This document shows, piece by piece, positions 1-9,912 of a stretch of DNA of 54,345 nt. The position numbers were made by a program, and so were the translations under genes. The stretch covers positions 1 to 54,345 of the forward strand of contig JAJYNW010000003.1 in NCBI GenBank assembly GCA_021786105.1, in the 5' to 3' direction. This DNA is from a bacterium. GTDB lineage: Bacteria; Patescibacteriota; Microgenomatia; Daviesbacterales; UBA10151. Each line of letters begins with the position of its first letter. Position 1 is the stretch's first letter. Below the pieces are notes generated by a model. It did no database searches, was not told the origin of the DNA, and worked only from the letters and a program-made list of their open reading frames with translations.

Positions 1-16
1 AATATTTTAGAATATT

Positions 17-60
17 AATGGACAGTTCACCTTCTCTCAACAGGAGGTCCTGTCCATTAA
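17..60 (+). other. Inverted repeat/hairpin (TTAATGGACAG...CTGTCCATTAA), possible terminator of an upstream transcript or leader of the kinase gene
   Basis: 11-bp perfect arms around a 22-nt loop, followed by ATTTTG. Confidence 0.5.
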
Positions 61-112
61 TTTTGCCCATAAGCTACCCCTTAAATGCAAATTAGTTAAT
101 TTCCTGGAATAA

Positions 113-1639
113 GTGCAGGTGGGTCAGGCCACTAAAAATAAATTAGTGTTGACCAGCAAAATTGCTTCTGATACGCTGGATTATATGGGCAAAAAAATTC
201 TGCACCTAAAAGTTGCCTTCGTTATCGTCTTTGCAGCACTTTCGCCGACTGCTTTAGGATTATTTATCCACCTTACTCCCATCCTTTCCATTTTGGCAGC
301 AATAGTTTGCGCTATCTTATCAGCAATTTTTTTAATCTGGATTCTAAAACCGCTGGGGAAGTTTTCGGAAAGCGTAAGGGCGTTTTCCGATGGCAACCTA
401 AACCACCGGATTGATATCAGATCAGGTGATGAATTTGAGGACATGGGAAATTCGTTTAACACCTTAGCAGATAAACTCTCAAAAACGATTAACCAAACAG
501 CCAACGACCGAGATATTGCTATCTCAGAGAAAAATAGGTTTGATGAAATTCTCTCTTCTGTCATAGATGGTATTATTGCTTTGGATTTTAATAAAAATAT
601 TATTTTCTTAAATAAATCCGCACAGAATTTAACAGGTTATAGCAATACAGAAGTTTACGGTAAACCAGTAAACCAACTCATCCACTTTTTCTCAGACACC
701 GAAGACATCTTGCCTAAAACTTACTGCCAGGGAAATTTCAACCAAGGCGTTAAGCTTATCGGCAAAGACGGTAAACAAACTAAGATTAATTTAATAGCTA
801 CTCAAGTGGGCGGCCCTGTGCAAACTAATTTAAATTGTATTCTTATCCTTCACGACTTATCGCAGGAGGAAGAGCTGGAACAAATGAAACTGGATTTTGT
901 GTCTATGGCTTCACACGAGCTTAAAACACCTCTTACCAGTATTATTGGTTATCTTTCCGTATTTTTGGAGGAAAACAAAAGCCAATTACCAAAAGACGGT
1001 TCAGATCTTTTAGATAAAGCATTTATTGCTGCTCAACAACTTCAAACCTTAATTCAGAATTTATTAAATGTTAATAAGATTGAAAGAGAGCAATTATCTG
1101 TTTCCCCGGAGTCGGTTGATTATCTTCCCATACTTTTGAAAGCTATTGAGGACCTAAAAAATCAAGCTGCCCAGAAAAACATTAGTCTGAATTTAACCTC
1201 CCCAACTCAAACCCTGCCTAAAGTTATGGCTGACCCGATCCGCCTAGGTGAAGTTGTTACGAATTTAGTATCCAATGCTATAAACTATACTAACCCCGGC
1301 GGCCGAGTCGAAGTTTCTACCGCTATCTCTCCAGCTGAGGTTAAAACTACTGTTTCCGATACAGGTGTCGGCATACCTCCGGAAGCCATCCCTCATCTGT
1401 TTGGTAAATTCTTCCGGGTTTCCAATCAACTGCAAAAAGCCAGCAAAGGAACCGGCCTAGGTCTCTATATCACTAAATCCATTATCGAAAAGCTCCATGG
1501 TAAAATTTGGGTTGAGTCGGAAGTAGGAAAAGGCAGCAGCTTCTTCTATACTTTACCGATCGCACCACAAAACTCAAGCTTCCAAAACGAAGACAAATTT
1601 GTTGCCCAAGCCATACAAGCAGGGACTTTGAATTATTGA
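113..1639 (+). CDS. Membrane sensor histidine kinase (HAMP-PAS-HisKA-HATPase)
   Basis: TM segments, HAMP-like region, PAS, SHELKTPLTSI H-box, DTGVGIPPEAIPHLFGKFFR and GTGLGLYITKSI. Confidence 0.93.
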   Translation: MQVGQATKNKLVLTSKIASDTLDYMGKKILHLKVAFVIVFAALSPTALGLFIHLTPILSILAAIVCAILSAIFLIWILKPLGKFSESVRAFSDGNLNHRIDIRSGDEFEDMGNSFNTLADKLSKTINQTANDRDIAISEKNRFDEILSSVIDGIIALDFNKNIIFLNKSAQNLTGYSNTEVYGKPVNQLIHFFSDTEDILPKTYCQGNFNQGVKLIGKDGKQTKINLIATQVGGPVQTNLNCILILHDLSQEEELEQMKLDFVSMASHELKTPLTSIIGYLSVFLEENKSQLPKDGSDLLDKAFIAAQQLQTLIQNLLNVNKIEREQLSVSPESVDYLPILLKAIEDLKNQAAQKNISLNLTSPTQTLPKVMADPIRLGEVVTNLVSNAINYTNPGGRVEVSTAISPAEVKTTVSDTGVGIPPEAIPHLFGKFFRVSNQLQKASKGTGLGLYITKSIIEKLHGKIWVESEVGKGSSFFYTLPIAPQNSSFQNEDKFVAQAIQAGTLNY

Positions 1640-1668
1640 ATTTTTAATATACAATACAGTTAAACAAG

Positions 1669-2085
1669 ATGAATCCAACCGCTAAGAAAATTTTACTGGT
1701 TGAAGATGAAGACTTTATCCGGGACTTATACACCAGACAACTCACCAAAGCCGGCTTTTCAGTTAAAAGCGCAGTTGACGGACAATCTGGTTTAACTTCA
1801 CTAAAAAGCGAACCCTTTGACCTGCTGCTTTTGGATATCATGCTACCTGGTATGAATGGTTTACAGGTATTAAGAGAATTTAAAACCCAAAATCCAAATT
1901 CTCCAATGATCACTATACTTTTAACAAACTTAGGACAAGAAGCAGTCATCAAAGAAGGTTTTGAATTAGGAGCTCAGGCCTATCTAATCAAAGCCTCGTA
2001 TACCCCGGACCAGGTAGTCAACGAAGTTAAAAATGCCCTTTTCGGCGGTCAATTTACACCTGCCCCAAGCCCAACAGCCACATAA
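1669..2085 (+). CDS. Single-domain response regulator receiver
   Basis: ILLVEDEDF, LLLLDIMLPGMNG and LIKAS motifs; no output domain. Confidence 0.92.
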   Translation: MNPTAKKILLVEDEDFIRDLYTRQLTKAGFSVKSAVDGQSGLTSLKSEPFDLLLLDIMLPGMNGLQVLREFKTQNPNSPMITILLTNLGQEAVIKEGFELGAQAYLIKASYTPDQVVNEVKNALFGGQFTPAPSPTAT

Positions 2086-2092
2086 TTAATTT

Positions 2093-2473
2093 ATGAATGC
2101 CAAAGGCAAGAAAATACTGCTAGTTGAGGACGACGATCTTGCCAGAGAACTATACCTTCGACAACTCACCAAAGCCGGCTTTTCAGTTAAAACCGCAGCA
2201 GACGGAAAAGAAGCACTGGAAGAATTAAAAAGCGAACCCTTTGACCTGCTGCTTTTGGATATCATGCTACCTGGTATGAATGGTTTACAGGTATTAAGAG
2301 AATTTAAAACCCAAAATCCAAATTCTCCAATGATCACGGTTTTGCTCACCCAGTTAGGCCAGGAGAAAATTATTACAGAAGGACAGGTATTAGGAGCACG
2401 GGCTTGTTTGATGAAAACATCTCATACACCGGATCAAGTGGTAAATGAGGTAAAAACATATCTAAATGCCTAA
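2093..2473 (+). CDS. Single-domain response regulator receiver (tandem paralog)
   Basis: ILLVEDDDLA, LLLLDIMLPGMNG and LMKTS motifs; 112-bp block identical to the preceding gene. Confidence 0.92.
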   Translation: MNAKGKKILLVEDDDLARELYLRQLTKAGFSVKTAADGKEALEELKSEPFDLLLLDIMLPGMNGLQVLREFKTQNPNSPMITVLLTQLGQEKIITEGQVLGARACLMKTSHTPDQVVNEVKTYLNA

Positions 2474-2490
2474 AATAGGATATCCTATTT
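2473..2490. repeat. 18-bp perfect palindrome AAATAGGATATCCTATTT
   Basis: Read directly; sits at the stop of the second receiver gene. Confidence 0.6.
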
Positions 2491-2604
2491 AATAAATTGA
2501 AGCACTGTTTGATCGGAGAAAATTAACAGAAAGCCGCATGATCACTGCTTTATATCTGGCAAAAAGATTTCCAGAAAAATAATTTAAATAAACAAAGTGT
2601 AAGC

Positions 2605-3717
2605 TTAATTAAGCTTTTTTTCTGTTGGTTTAATAATTTCTGCAATAGGAGACTTCGTATTTCTAATATCACCCACCTCCCTAACGCCTGTCTGGGCCGC
2701 CCCCATCGCAGGTGTAATAGGATATACCCCTAATTTTGTACCAATATCACCGCTAAATATCTTCACTGACCCCAACCAATGCTGACGGCGCATCATTTCA
2801 TGTTTAGAATTTTCGGGGGAAAGTTGGATTGCACCATATTCAGCATGATTTAAACCAGCTGTTTTTGCTCCCATTTGGGATTTTTTGGAATTGTAATGCC
2901 ACCATTCATCCTCATAAGGTTCAAAACCAGCTTCTGTCATTGTGTTATATAAAATTCTTCTATAACCTAAAGCTTCATGTTCTTCAGAGGTTAATTTTCT
3001 TTTAGTAGCAAGTTTTTCATAATAGTTAAGAGCAGCTTCCGGTCCTCCGTGATCAAAATTGGTGCCGAAATTTAAAAGCTGGATATTGGCCTCAATTAGA
3101 GCTATTTTTCGCATCTGTAGTTTATATACTTTTTCCCAATCTTTATTTCCTAACTTAGCTACTTCCTGATTAATTTGTTGCACCTCCTTCTCTATATTAG
3201 GGGGTAGTTTAAAGATTGCTGTATCTACAGAACCACCAGTGTTATGAGGAGAAGGACGATTTGGATCAGTTGATGGAATAGATACAAAAACTTGAGTTGC
3301 TTTAGATAATTCTTCATCAGTTAAATCCGGGTGCATTGTTTTCAGTTCATTTAAATAACCATCGTATAGAGACTGCTGAACTCTTAAAGTTCTATACGCA
3401 TCAAAAACAATTAAATACATTCCTGTTGGTAATAGTAACTGAGCTTTTTTAAGTTGTTGAGCTGCTTCCTGCCGAACAAACATTGTAACCAAACTCCCTT
3501 CTAAAGAACTGCTAGGATAAGGCGAGTCTTTTTTCTCACCAAAATAGATCGAATGGGTGAAGATTTCATCATTGCAGGAAAAAGGACCGAGCGGAACTAA
3601 AGGTTCACCGTTTTCTCTTAAGAAAACTTCCTTCCAACCAGTCATAGAAGGAAGCTCAATAGGAACTGGTCTGCTGGTTAAGTCTGGATTAAATTTTCTT
3701 TCTCCATCCAGATTCAT
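2605..3717 (-). CDS. D-alanyl-D-alanine dipeptidase, VanX/DdpX-like (peptidase M15D)
   Basis: SPHNTGGSVDTAI (SxHxxGxxxD) and DEWWH zinc-site motifs. Confidence 0.82.
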   Translation of the reverse strand: MNLDGERKFNPDLTSRPVPIELPSMTGWKEVFLRENGEPLVPLGPFSCNDEIFTHSIYFGEKKDSPYPSSSLEGSLVTMFVRQEAAQQLKKAQLLLPTGMYLIVFDAYRTLRVQQSLYDGYLNELKTMHPDLTDEELSKATQVFVSIPSTDPNRPSPHNTGGSVDTAIFKLPPNIEKEVQQINQEVAKLGNKDWEKVYKLQMRKIALIEANIQLLNFGTNFDHGGPEAALNYYEKLATKRKLTSEEHEALGYRRILYNTMTEAGFEPYEDEWWHYNSKKSQMGAKTAGLNHAEYGAIQLSPENSKHEMMRRQHWLGSVKIFSGDIGTKLGVYPITPAMGAAQTGVREVGDIRNTKSPIAEIIKPTEKKLN

Positions 3718-3735
3718 ACCTAAAGAATAACAAAT

Positions 3736-5742
3736 TTATCTGAGGAAAGGTACCAGCAGTAAAGCAACTATATTTACTACCTTAATCATTGGGTTAATAG
3801 CTGGACCCGCCGTATCCTTGTATGGGTCACCGACCGTGTCACCAGTGACTGCGGCTTTGTGGGCCTCGGAACCCTTGCCGCCAAACTTTCCGGATTCAAT
3901 ATATTTTTTGGCATTATCCCAAGCCGCTCCGCCGGTAGTCATGGACACCGCCACAAAAATCCCCGTCACAATTGACCCTACCAGCATCCCACCCAAAGCC
4001 ACCGGCCCTAAGACAAAACCAACAATGACCGGTGACAAAACCGGAATCAAAGCCGGCACCAGCATTTGTTTTTGAGCTGAAGCGGTCACGATATCAACAC
4101 ATTTGGCATAATCCGGTTTGGCGGTGCCTTCCATAATTCCTTTAATAGTTCTAAACTGTCGTCTGACTTCCTCCACCACTGACGCACCGGCTTTACCCAC
4201 TGCCTCCATAGCAAAGGACGCAAATAAGTAGGGTAAAGCGCCTCCGATAAAAAGACCGACCAAAACTTTGGGATCTGATAAGGAAAATGTCAATTCGTTC
4301 CCTCCGGCACTAAATTCTTGGGCATATGCCGAAAATAAAACCATGGCTGCCAAAGCAGCAGAACCAATGGCGTAACCTTTAGTTACCGCTTTGGTAGTAT
4401 TACCAACCGCATCCAAAGGATCAGTCACACCGCGAACTTTAGGAGGTAAATTAGCCATTTCAGCAATACCGCCGGCATTATCGGTAATCGGCCCAAAAGC
4501 ATCTATTGCCACTACAATCCCTGCCAAAGAAAGCATCGTTACGCCAGCCAGCGCTATTCCGTAAAGTCCGGCCAAAACAAAACTGACCATCACCGCCAAA
4601 GAAATTAAAATAATCGGCCACAAAGTTGAGCGCATCGATAAGGCCAAACCGGCAATAATATTGGTGGCGTGACCTGTTTTAGAAGCCAAAGCCAAATTCT
4701 GCACCGGCGCATATTGAGTACCGGTGTAATATTCAGTGATAACTACCATGCCTCCGGTTACCAATACTCCGATTAAGGCAGCCAGGTATAAATTCAAAAC
4801 CGGGTAAACGCCGTTATTTCCCATCAGTCCTGAGGCTACCGGATAAAACAAAACCGCACAGAGCACTGCAGTTACAATCATGCCCCTATATAGGGCCTTC
4901 ATAATATTTTTGCTGGTGAGCTTAACAAAAAACGATCCGATCACCGAAGCAAAAATTCCCATGGCTAAGATGAATAAGGGAAAAATTACTGCTGAATCAA
5001 AAGCCGGAAAAAGCAGCTGGCCTAAGATCATGGAAGCAATAGCCGTAACCACGTAAGTTTCAAAAATATCTGCCGCCATACCGGCGTCATCACCCACATT
5101 ATCACCCACATTATCCGCAATCACAGCCGGGTTTCTCGGATCATCCTCCGGTATTCCGGCTTCAATTTTACCCACCAAATCAGCTCCAACATCTGCTCCT
5201 TTGGTAAATATACCTCCGCCTAACCTGGCAAAAACAGAAATCAAAGAACCGCCAAACCCCAAACCAACCAAAGACTTTAAATCTCCGCCAGTGTATTGAA
5301 AGAAGCCGTAAACTGCTGCCAGCGCCAAACCCACTACCAAAAATCCTGTCACTGCCCCGCCTTTATATGCCAACCCAAAAGCCTCTGACAAACCTTTCTT
5401 GGCTTCCTGGGTTACTCTCACATTAGCTCTAACCGCCACACTCATGCCAATAAAACCAGCCAATCCCGAAAGCACTGCACCCACCAAGAATCCGATGGCA
5501 GTATTTTTACCTAAGACATAGAAGATTAAAGCGGCTAAAACAACCGCCACCAAAGCCACCACTTTATATTGTCTTTGCAAGTAAGCTGCAGCTCCCTCTT
5601 GAATCGCCGAGGCAATTTCCTGCATTTTTCCGTCTCCGGGGTCTTTTCGCAATATATCTACAATTAACCAAATACCATATCCCAGTGCCGCCACAACCGC
5701 AGCCCAAATTATTAAAGTTACATTATTTATTATGAAGTCCAT
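3736..5742 (-). CDS. hppA: Membrane-bound H+-translocating pyrophosphatase
   Basis: [55 protein letters not shown]; multiple TMs. Confidence 0.96.
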   Translation of the reverse strand: MDFIINNVTLIIWAAVVAALGYGIWLIVDILRKDPGDGKMQEIASAIQEGAAAYLQRQYKVVALVAVVLAALIFYVLGKNTAIGFLVGAVLSGLAGFIGMSVAVRANVRVTQEAKKGLSEAFGLAYKGGAVTGFLVVGLALAAVYGFFQYTGGDLKSLVGLGFGGSLISVFARLGGGIFTKGADVGADLVGKIEAGIPEDDPRNPAVIADNVGDNVGDDAGMAADIFETYVVTAIASMILGQLLFPAFDSAVIFPLFILAMGIFASVIGSFFVKLTSKNIMKALYRGMIVTAVLCAVLFYPVASGLMGNNGVYPVLNLYLAALIGVLVTGGMVVITEYYTGTQYAPVQNLALASKTGHATNIIAGLALSMRSTLWPIILISLAVMVSFVLAGLYGIALAGVTMLSLAGIVVAIDAFGPITDNAGGIAEMANLPPKVRGVTDPLDAVGNTTKAVTKGYAIGSAALAAMVLFSAYAQEFSAGGNELTFSLSDPKVLVGLFIGGALPYLFASFAMEAVGKAGASVVEEVRRQFRTIKGIMEGTAKPDYAKCVDIVTASAQKQMLVPALIPVLSPVIVGFVLGPVALGGMLVGSIVTGIFVAVSMTTGGAAWDNAKKYIESGKFGGKGSEAHKAAVTGDTVGDPYKDTAGPAINPMIKVVNIVALLLVPFLR

Positions 5743-5807
5743 GAAAATATAGGCGGCAGTTACTAGAATTTACACTAGAAGCTATTATTTAGTCAAGTGG
5801 ATGAATT

Positions 5808-8231
5808 TTAAGCCATGTAGGCAGGAGGGGGAGTCGGAACGGTTTTTCGGGCTTTGGGTTGAGGAGGTCTGATTAAAGCCACCTTCAAAACTTCGTCCAT
5901 GTGTTTGACAAAAACGAATTTCAAATCTTTTTGTACATAATCCGGAATATCTTCAATATCTTTCTCGTTATCTGCCGGGGCAATCACAGTTTTCACCCCC
6001 GCCCGGTGCGCCGCCAAAACCTTTTCTTTTAATCCGCCAATTTCCAAAACCCGTCCCCGCAAAGTTACCTCACCAGTCATTGCCACATCCTTTTTAACCG
6101 GAATCTTGGTAAAGGCAGAAACTATGGCGGTAGTTAAAGTAATACCAGCTGACGGTCCGTCTTTAGGAATAGCTCCCTCCGGCACATGAACGTGAACATC
6201 AACTTTTTGGAAAAAATTTTCCGGAAGTCCCAAACTTAACCAGTGCGACCTGACATAAGACATGGCAGCCTGCCCTGATTCCTTCATCACATCTCCCAAT
6301 TGCCCTGTTAATAGCAAATTGCCTTTACCCGGCATTAAAGTCACTTCAATAAACAGCACCTCTCCGCCGGCCTCAGTCACTGACAAACCAGTAACCATAC
6401 CGATTTCATCTTCCTTCTCAGCCAAAATCGGCAGGAATTTAATCGGACCCAGGAACTTATGCACATCAGCTGGTGTAATGGTAAATTTCTTCACCTCACC
6501 ATTACCTTCAGCAATTTTTCTGGCCACTTTCCTGATAACTGCTGACGCTTCCCTTTCTAAGCTTCTGACGCCTGCTTCCCTAGTGTATTCCCGGATGATT
6601 GAAGATACTGCTTCATCTCCAAACTCAATCTGGTTATCCTTTAAACCATGGTTTTGTACCTGTTTGGGAATTAAGAATTTTTTGGCGATATGAAATTTCT
6701 CATCTTCTGTATATCCCGGGTACCTAATAATTTCCAACCTGTCTCTTAAAGCCGCCGGAATGGTATCCAAAATATTAGCTGTCGTGATAAACATCGCATT
6801 GGAAAGATCATAAGGAACTTCCAGATAATGGTCGGAAAATCCTTCGTTTTGTTCCGGATCCAAAGCTTCCAAAAGCGCTGCCGAAGGATCACCCCGGTAA
6901 TCTGAACCGATTTTATCAATTTCATCCAGCATAAACACCGGGTTAGTAGCACCAGCCTGCTTAATCCCTTGGACTATTCTACCCGGCATGGAACCCACAT
7001 AAGTCCGCCTATGCCCTCTGATCTCTGCTTCATCCCGGATACCGCCTAAGGAAACTTTGACGAATTTGCGGCCTAAAGCTCTGGCAATAGATTTACCGAT
7101 GGAGGTTTTACCGGTTCCCGGCGGACCGACAAAACACAGGATCGGCCCTTTCATTTTGCCTGCTAGCTTGTAGACGGCCAAATATTCAATGATTCTTTCC
7201 TTAACCTTTTTTAAGCCATAGTGATCCGTATCTAAAATTCCTTCAGCTTTCTTCAAATCAACCCTGCCTTTCCTCTCCAACTTCCAGGGTAAATCCGTCA
7301 GCCATTCCAAATAATTCCTGATGTAACCCGCTTCCGGGTTATAAGAAGACATCTTAGCCAGTCTTGATAGCTCTTTTTTAGCCTTCTCCAATACCTCTTT
7401 CGGCATCCCGGCTTTTTTAATTTTGAGCTCAAATTCCCTGATTTCCTGGTGCTCTGCATCTGAACCGCCTAATTCTTCCTCTATGCTTTTCATCTGCTCC
7501 CGCAAAATTGCCTCTTTGGTCATCTTGGACACTCTTTCCTGAGTTTGTGAGGAAATTTTTTGGGAAATTTCTAAAATTCTGATCTCCTTGGCCAGAAGCT
7601 CTGACAGTCTTTGCAGCCTTTCCACTGCTGACACCATTTCCAGAATTTGCTGTTTATCGATAGTTTTAAAATCAATTGCCTGAGTAATGGAATTAACTAA
7701 TTGATTGGGATCATCAGAATAGGTAAACAGGGACCAATTGGCAATGTTGCTTTGATCAAAGAAAGGATTGCCGCCTAACTCCAAATAGCGCTTAACCTGT
7801 TCCCGGACAGTTCTAACCAAAGCCTCTGTCTGTTCGGTTTTCTCATAAAGGTCAGGAATTTCTTCTATTTCTGCCTCGAGATAGGCTTCTGTTTGAGTAA
7901 AATTCTTCAAAAATACCCGGCTTAATCCTTCTGCCTGCAAAGTGTACTCGCCCTCAGGATTCTTCACTACTCTTCTAATCAAACAAACCGTGCCGACCTT
8001 ATAAAGATCTTTCTCTGCCGGATCTTCAATCTTGCTGTTTTTTTGGGTCACAAAAACTATTAACTTATCAGAATTCCAGGCCGTATCTAAAGCCGCTTTG
8101 GATTTTGGCCGGCCGGAAATAATCGGAACTGAATTACCGGGAAAAATAACCGTATCGCGCAAAGGGCCAACTGGCATGGTTGGTTTCAGTTTTAGAGGTT
8201 CGCTTGTCAGAGGTTTCATAAAATCAGCCAT
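5808..8231 (-). CDS. lon: ATP-dependent protease Lon
   Basis: Walker [24 protein letters not shown], catalytic [10 protein letters not shown]. Confidence 0.97.
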   Translation of the reverse strand: MADFMKPLTSEPLKLKPTMPVGPLRDTVIFPGNSVPIISGRPKSKAALDTAWNSDKLIVFVTQKNSKIEDPAEKDLYKVGTVCLIRRVVKNPEGEYTLQAEGLSRVFLKNFTQTEAYLEAEIEEIPDLYEKTEQTEALVRTVREQVKRYLELGGNPFFDQSNIANWSLFTYSDDPNQLVNSITQAIDFKTIDKQQILEMVSAVERLQRLSELLAKEIRILEISQKISSQTQERVSKMTKEAILREQMKSIEEELGGSDAEHQEIREFELKIKKAGMPKEVLEKAKKELSRLAKMSSYNPEAGYIRNYLEWLTDLPWKLERKGRVDLKKAEGILDTDHYGLKKVKERIIEYLAVYKLAGKMKGPILCFVGPPGTGKTSIGKSIARALGRKFVKVSLGGIRDEAEIRGHRRTYVGSMPGRIVQGIKQAGATNPVFMLDEIDKIGSDYRGDPSAALLEALDPEQNEGFSDHYLEVPYDLSNAMFITTANILDTIPAALRDRLEIIRYPGYTEDEKFHIAKKFLIPKQVQNHGLKDNQIEFGDEAVSSIIREYTREAGVRSLEREASAVIRKVARKIAEGNGEVKKFTITPADVHKFLGPIKFLPILAEKEDEIGMVTGLSVTEAGGEVLFIEVTLMPGKGNLLLTGQLGDVMKESGQAAMSYVRSHWLSLGLPENFFQKVDVHVHVPEGAIPKDGPSAGITLTTAIVSAFTKIPVKKDVAMTGEVTLRGRVLEIGGLKEKVLAAHRAGVKTVIAPADNEKDIEDIPDYVQKDLKFVFVKHMDEVLKVALIRPPQPKARKTVPTPPPAYMA

Positions 8232-8281
8232 ATTTATTTAGCAGTTTACAATCTCGAGTGCTAAAAGTCAAGATCCCAAAA

Positions 8282-8815
8282 TCAATAATCTACACCCTTT
8301 TTTGCCAAAATTCCCTTTTCAAACGGGTGTTTAATCGGTTTCATTTCAGTTACCAAATCTGCCATATCAATCAGCTTCCTGGAAGCGTGATGACCGGTTA
8401 ATATTAAATCAAGATCCCGAGATTTTGCTTTGATTAGCCTCACAACCAGTTTTTGCGGCAACAGTCTGGAGGCAACTGCCCCGATTATTTCATCTGCTAC
8501 TACCACATCCCATTTTCCCGAAACTACTTCCTTATATAATTTTTCAAAAGTTTCTTTGGCAGCTTTTTTGTGTTCTTTTAAAGGCAATTTATCACCTAAA
8601 ATTTTGACAAACCCTTTACCGCCTTGGATAAATTTCACAAAAGGGGAGAGTTTTTTGACTCCTGCCACCTCACCAGTAAACCAAACCTTACCAAACTGAA
8701 CTATCAAACACCTTCTTTTGTAGCCTACAGCCCGCAGCACCAAACCTAAGGCCGCCGTGGTTTTCCCTTTTCCTTCACCAGTATAAACAATTACCAACCC
8801 CTTTTCCCCGCTCAT
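8282..8815 (-). CDS. Corrinoid adenosyltransferase (BtuR/CobO family)
   Basis: YTGEGKGKTTAALGLVLRAVG; VVADEI; ATG at 8815 preferred over the TTG. Confidence 0.9.
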   Translation of the reverse strand: MSGEKGLVIVYTGEGKGKTTAALGLVLRAVGYKRRCLIVQFGKVWFTGEVAGVKKLSPFVKFIQGGKGFVKILGDKLPLKEHKKAAKETFEKLYKEVVSGKWDVVVADEIIGAVASRLLPQKLVVRLIKAKSRDLDLILTGHHASRKLIDMADLVTEMKPIKHPFEKGILAKKGVDY

Positions 8816-8848
8816 AAGCAAATTTTACCAAAAACCCACTCCTCCATA

Positions 8849-8877
8849 CTTCCACCTCGGGGGTGGAGGGGTATTGA
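8849..8877 (+). repeat. Left-end hairpin of the REP-transposase element (CTTCCACC-TCGGG-GGTGGAGG + GTATTGA foot)
   Basis: 8-bp stem including one G.U pair; conserved foot also present at 9585-9591. Confidence 0.7.
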
Positions 8878-8902
8878 CACCTCGGTAATTTTTACCTACT
8901 AT
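8874..8902 (+). promoter_or_regulatory. Sigma70-type promoter TTGACA-17-TACTAT for tnpA
   Basis: TTGACA 8874-8879, 17-nt spacer, TACTAT 8897-8902, ATG at 8911. Confidence 0.65.
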
Positions 8903-8910
8903 GATCTCAT

Positions 8911-9555
8911 ATGCCAGCCAGAATCATTCCTCTAGTTAATGGCCAGTTTTATCATGTCTATAACCGTGGAGTAGAAAAAAGACGAATCTTCGAAAATAGG
9001 GGAACATACGCAAGATTCTTACAAACAATTAATTATTACCGATTAGAAGGACCTAAACCAAAATTTTCTAACTTCATCAAATATAAAGTATTCAAGCCTA
9101 ATCCAGATAAAAAGATTGTTGATATTATCTGTTACTGTCTAATGCCAAATCACTTCCATTTTCTGATCAAACAATTAAAAGAAGGTGGGATAAGTGAATT
9201 TATCAGCAAGCTCACCAACAGCTATACTAAATTTTATAATACTAAATTCAACAGAGTTGGGCCTTTATTACAAGGGCAATTTAAAGCAGTTTTGATTGAA
9301 TCAGATGAGCAATTAGTCCATGTTTCCCGTTATATACACTTAAATCCTGTTTCCTCGTTCTTAGCGGAAACACCTGAAGATTACGAATGGTCATCCTACA
9401 GTGAATATTTTAAAAACAAGGGGATTTGCATAAAAGAAGAAATACTCAGTTTTTTTAAATCTGCCGTCAATTATAAAAAATTCGTTGATGATCAAATTGG
9501 CTATGCGCAGGAATTGGAATTAATCAAACACCAATTACTAGATGCTGAAGATTAA
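8911..9555 (+). CDS. REP-associated tyrosine transposase (Y1/HUH, TnpA_REP/IS200-like)
   Basis: FYHVYNRGVEKRRIF, CLMPNHFHFLIKQ HUH motif, LLQGQFKAVLIESDEQLVHVSRYIHLNPV. Confidence 0.92.
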   Translation: MPARIIPLVNGQFYHVYNRGVEKRRIFENRGTYARFLQTINYYRLEGPKPKFSNFIKYKVFKPNPDKKIVDIICYCLMPNHFHFLIKQLKEGGISEFISKLTNSYTKFYNTKFNRVGPLLQGQFKAVLIESDEQLVHVSRYIHLNPVSSFLAETPEDYEWSSYSEYFKNKGICIKEEILSFFKSAVNYKKFVDDQIGYAQELELIKHQLLDAED

Positions 9556-9562
9556 GTACCTG

Positions 9563-9591
9563 CTTCCACCCCCGAGGTGGAAGTGTATTGA
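9563..9591 (+). repeat. Right-end hairpin (CTTCCACC-CCCGA-GGTGGAAG + GTATTGA foot)
   Basis: 8-bp perfect stem; loop is the reverse complement of the left-end loop. Confidence 0.7.
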
Positions 9592-9593
9592 AT

Positions 9594-9757
9594 ATGAATA
9601 TAATTAATAAATTAGTGTTTTATGGAGTATTTGAAGACATTAACGCAGCCATTACCAGAGAAAAACAAATCAAAGTGGTTCGAGAGAGAAGAAATTAAAA
9701 CTCATTGAATCAAAGAATTCTGGATTTGAGGATTTATGTGGTTCCAGTGTCAGGTAG
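9594..9757 (+). pseudogene. GIY-YIG nuclease remnant (N-terminus missing, frameshifted)
   Basis: MNIINKLVFYGVFEDINAAITREKQIK in one frame continuing as SREKKLKLIESKNSGFEDLCGSSVR* in another. Confidence 0.75.
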
Positions 9758-9772
9758 AATTATCCTGAGCCA

Positions 9773-9805
9773 GATTGTTTCGTCGCTACGCTCCTCGCAA
9801 TGACA
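9773..9805. repeat. Repeat-like segment GATTGTTTCGTCGCTACGCTCCTCGCAATGACA
   Basis: Resembles the widely dispersed bacterial repeat ATTGCGAGGAGCGTAGCGACG; recognised from memory. Confidence 0.5.
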
Positions 9806-9813
9806 ATACAGAA

Positions 9814-9870
9814 TCAACACATGCTGTAGCCACAACTGTGGCACTTTTTAAGGACAACGTAGCCGTTACA
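9814..9870 (-). pseudogene. Ectopic remnant of the nrdJ C-terminal zinc tail (CNGYVVLKKCHSCGYSMC*)
   Basis: Reverse-strand translation ends KKCHSCGYSMC*, identical to the last 11 aa of NrdJ whose stop is at 9913-9915. Confidence 0.8.
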
Positions 9871-9912
9871 AGACAACGATCATTGTAACAGGCAGAGTTT
9901 TCGCAAGAAATG

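Larger units (their letters stand above)
8849..9591 (+). mobile_element. REP-transposase unit with paired hairpin ends
   Basis: HUH transposase bracketed by related hairpins with identical GTATTGA feet. Confidence 0.65.

Noticed and set aside
181-564. Antisense ORF inside the first histidine kinase
   Set aside because: Sense strand encodes a clear multi-domain kinase; antisense product has no recognisable motif. Same reasoning applied to 1644-1952, 2086-2349, 6262-6693, 19328-19789, 20126-20476, 24455-24769, 35849-36163 and similar shadow ORFs.
2491-2580. Short open stretch encoding IEALFDRRKLTESRMITALYLAKRFPEK
   Set aside because: Too short, no recognised family; could be chance or a small remnant.
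2601-2621. AAGCTTAATTAAGCTT palindrome plus T run as terminator
   Set aside because: AT-rich, weak stem and overlaps the 3' end of the convergent dipeptidase gene; not strong enough to list as a terminator.
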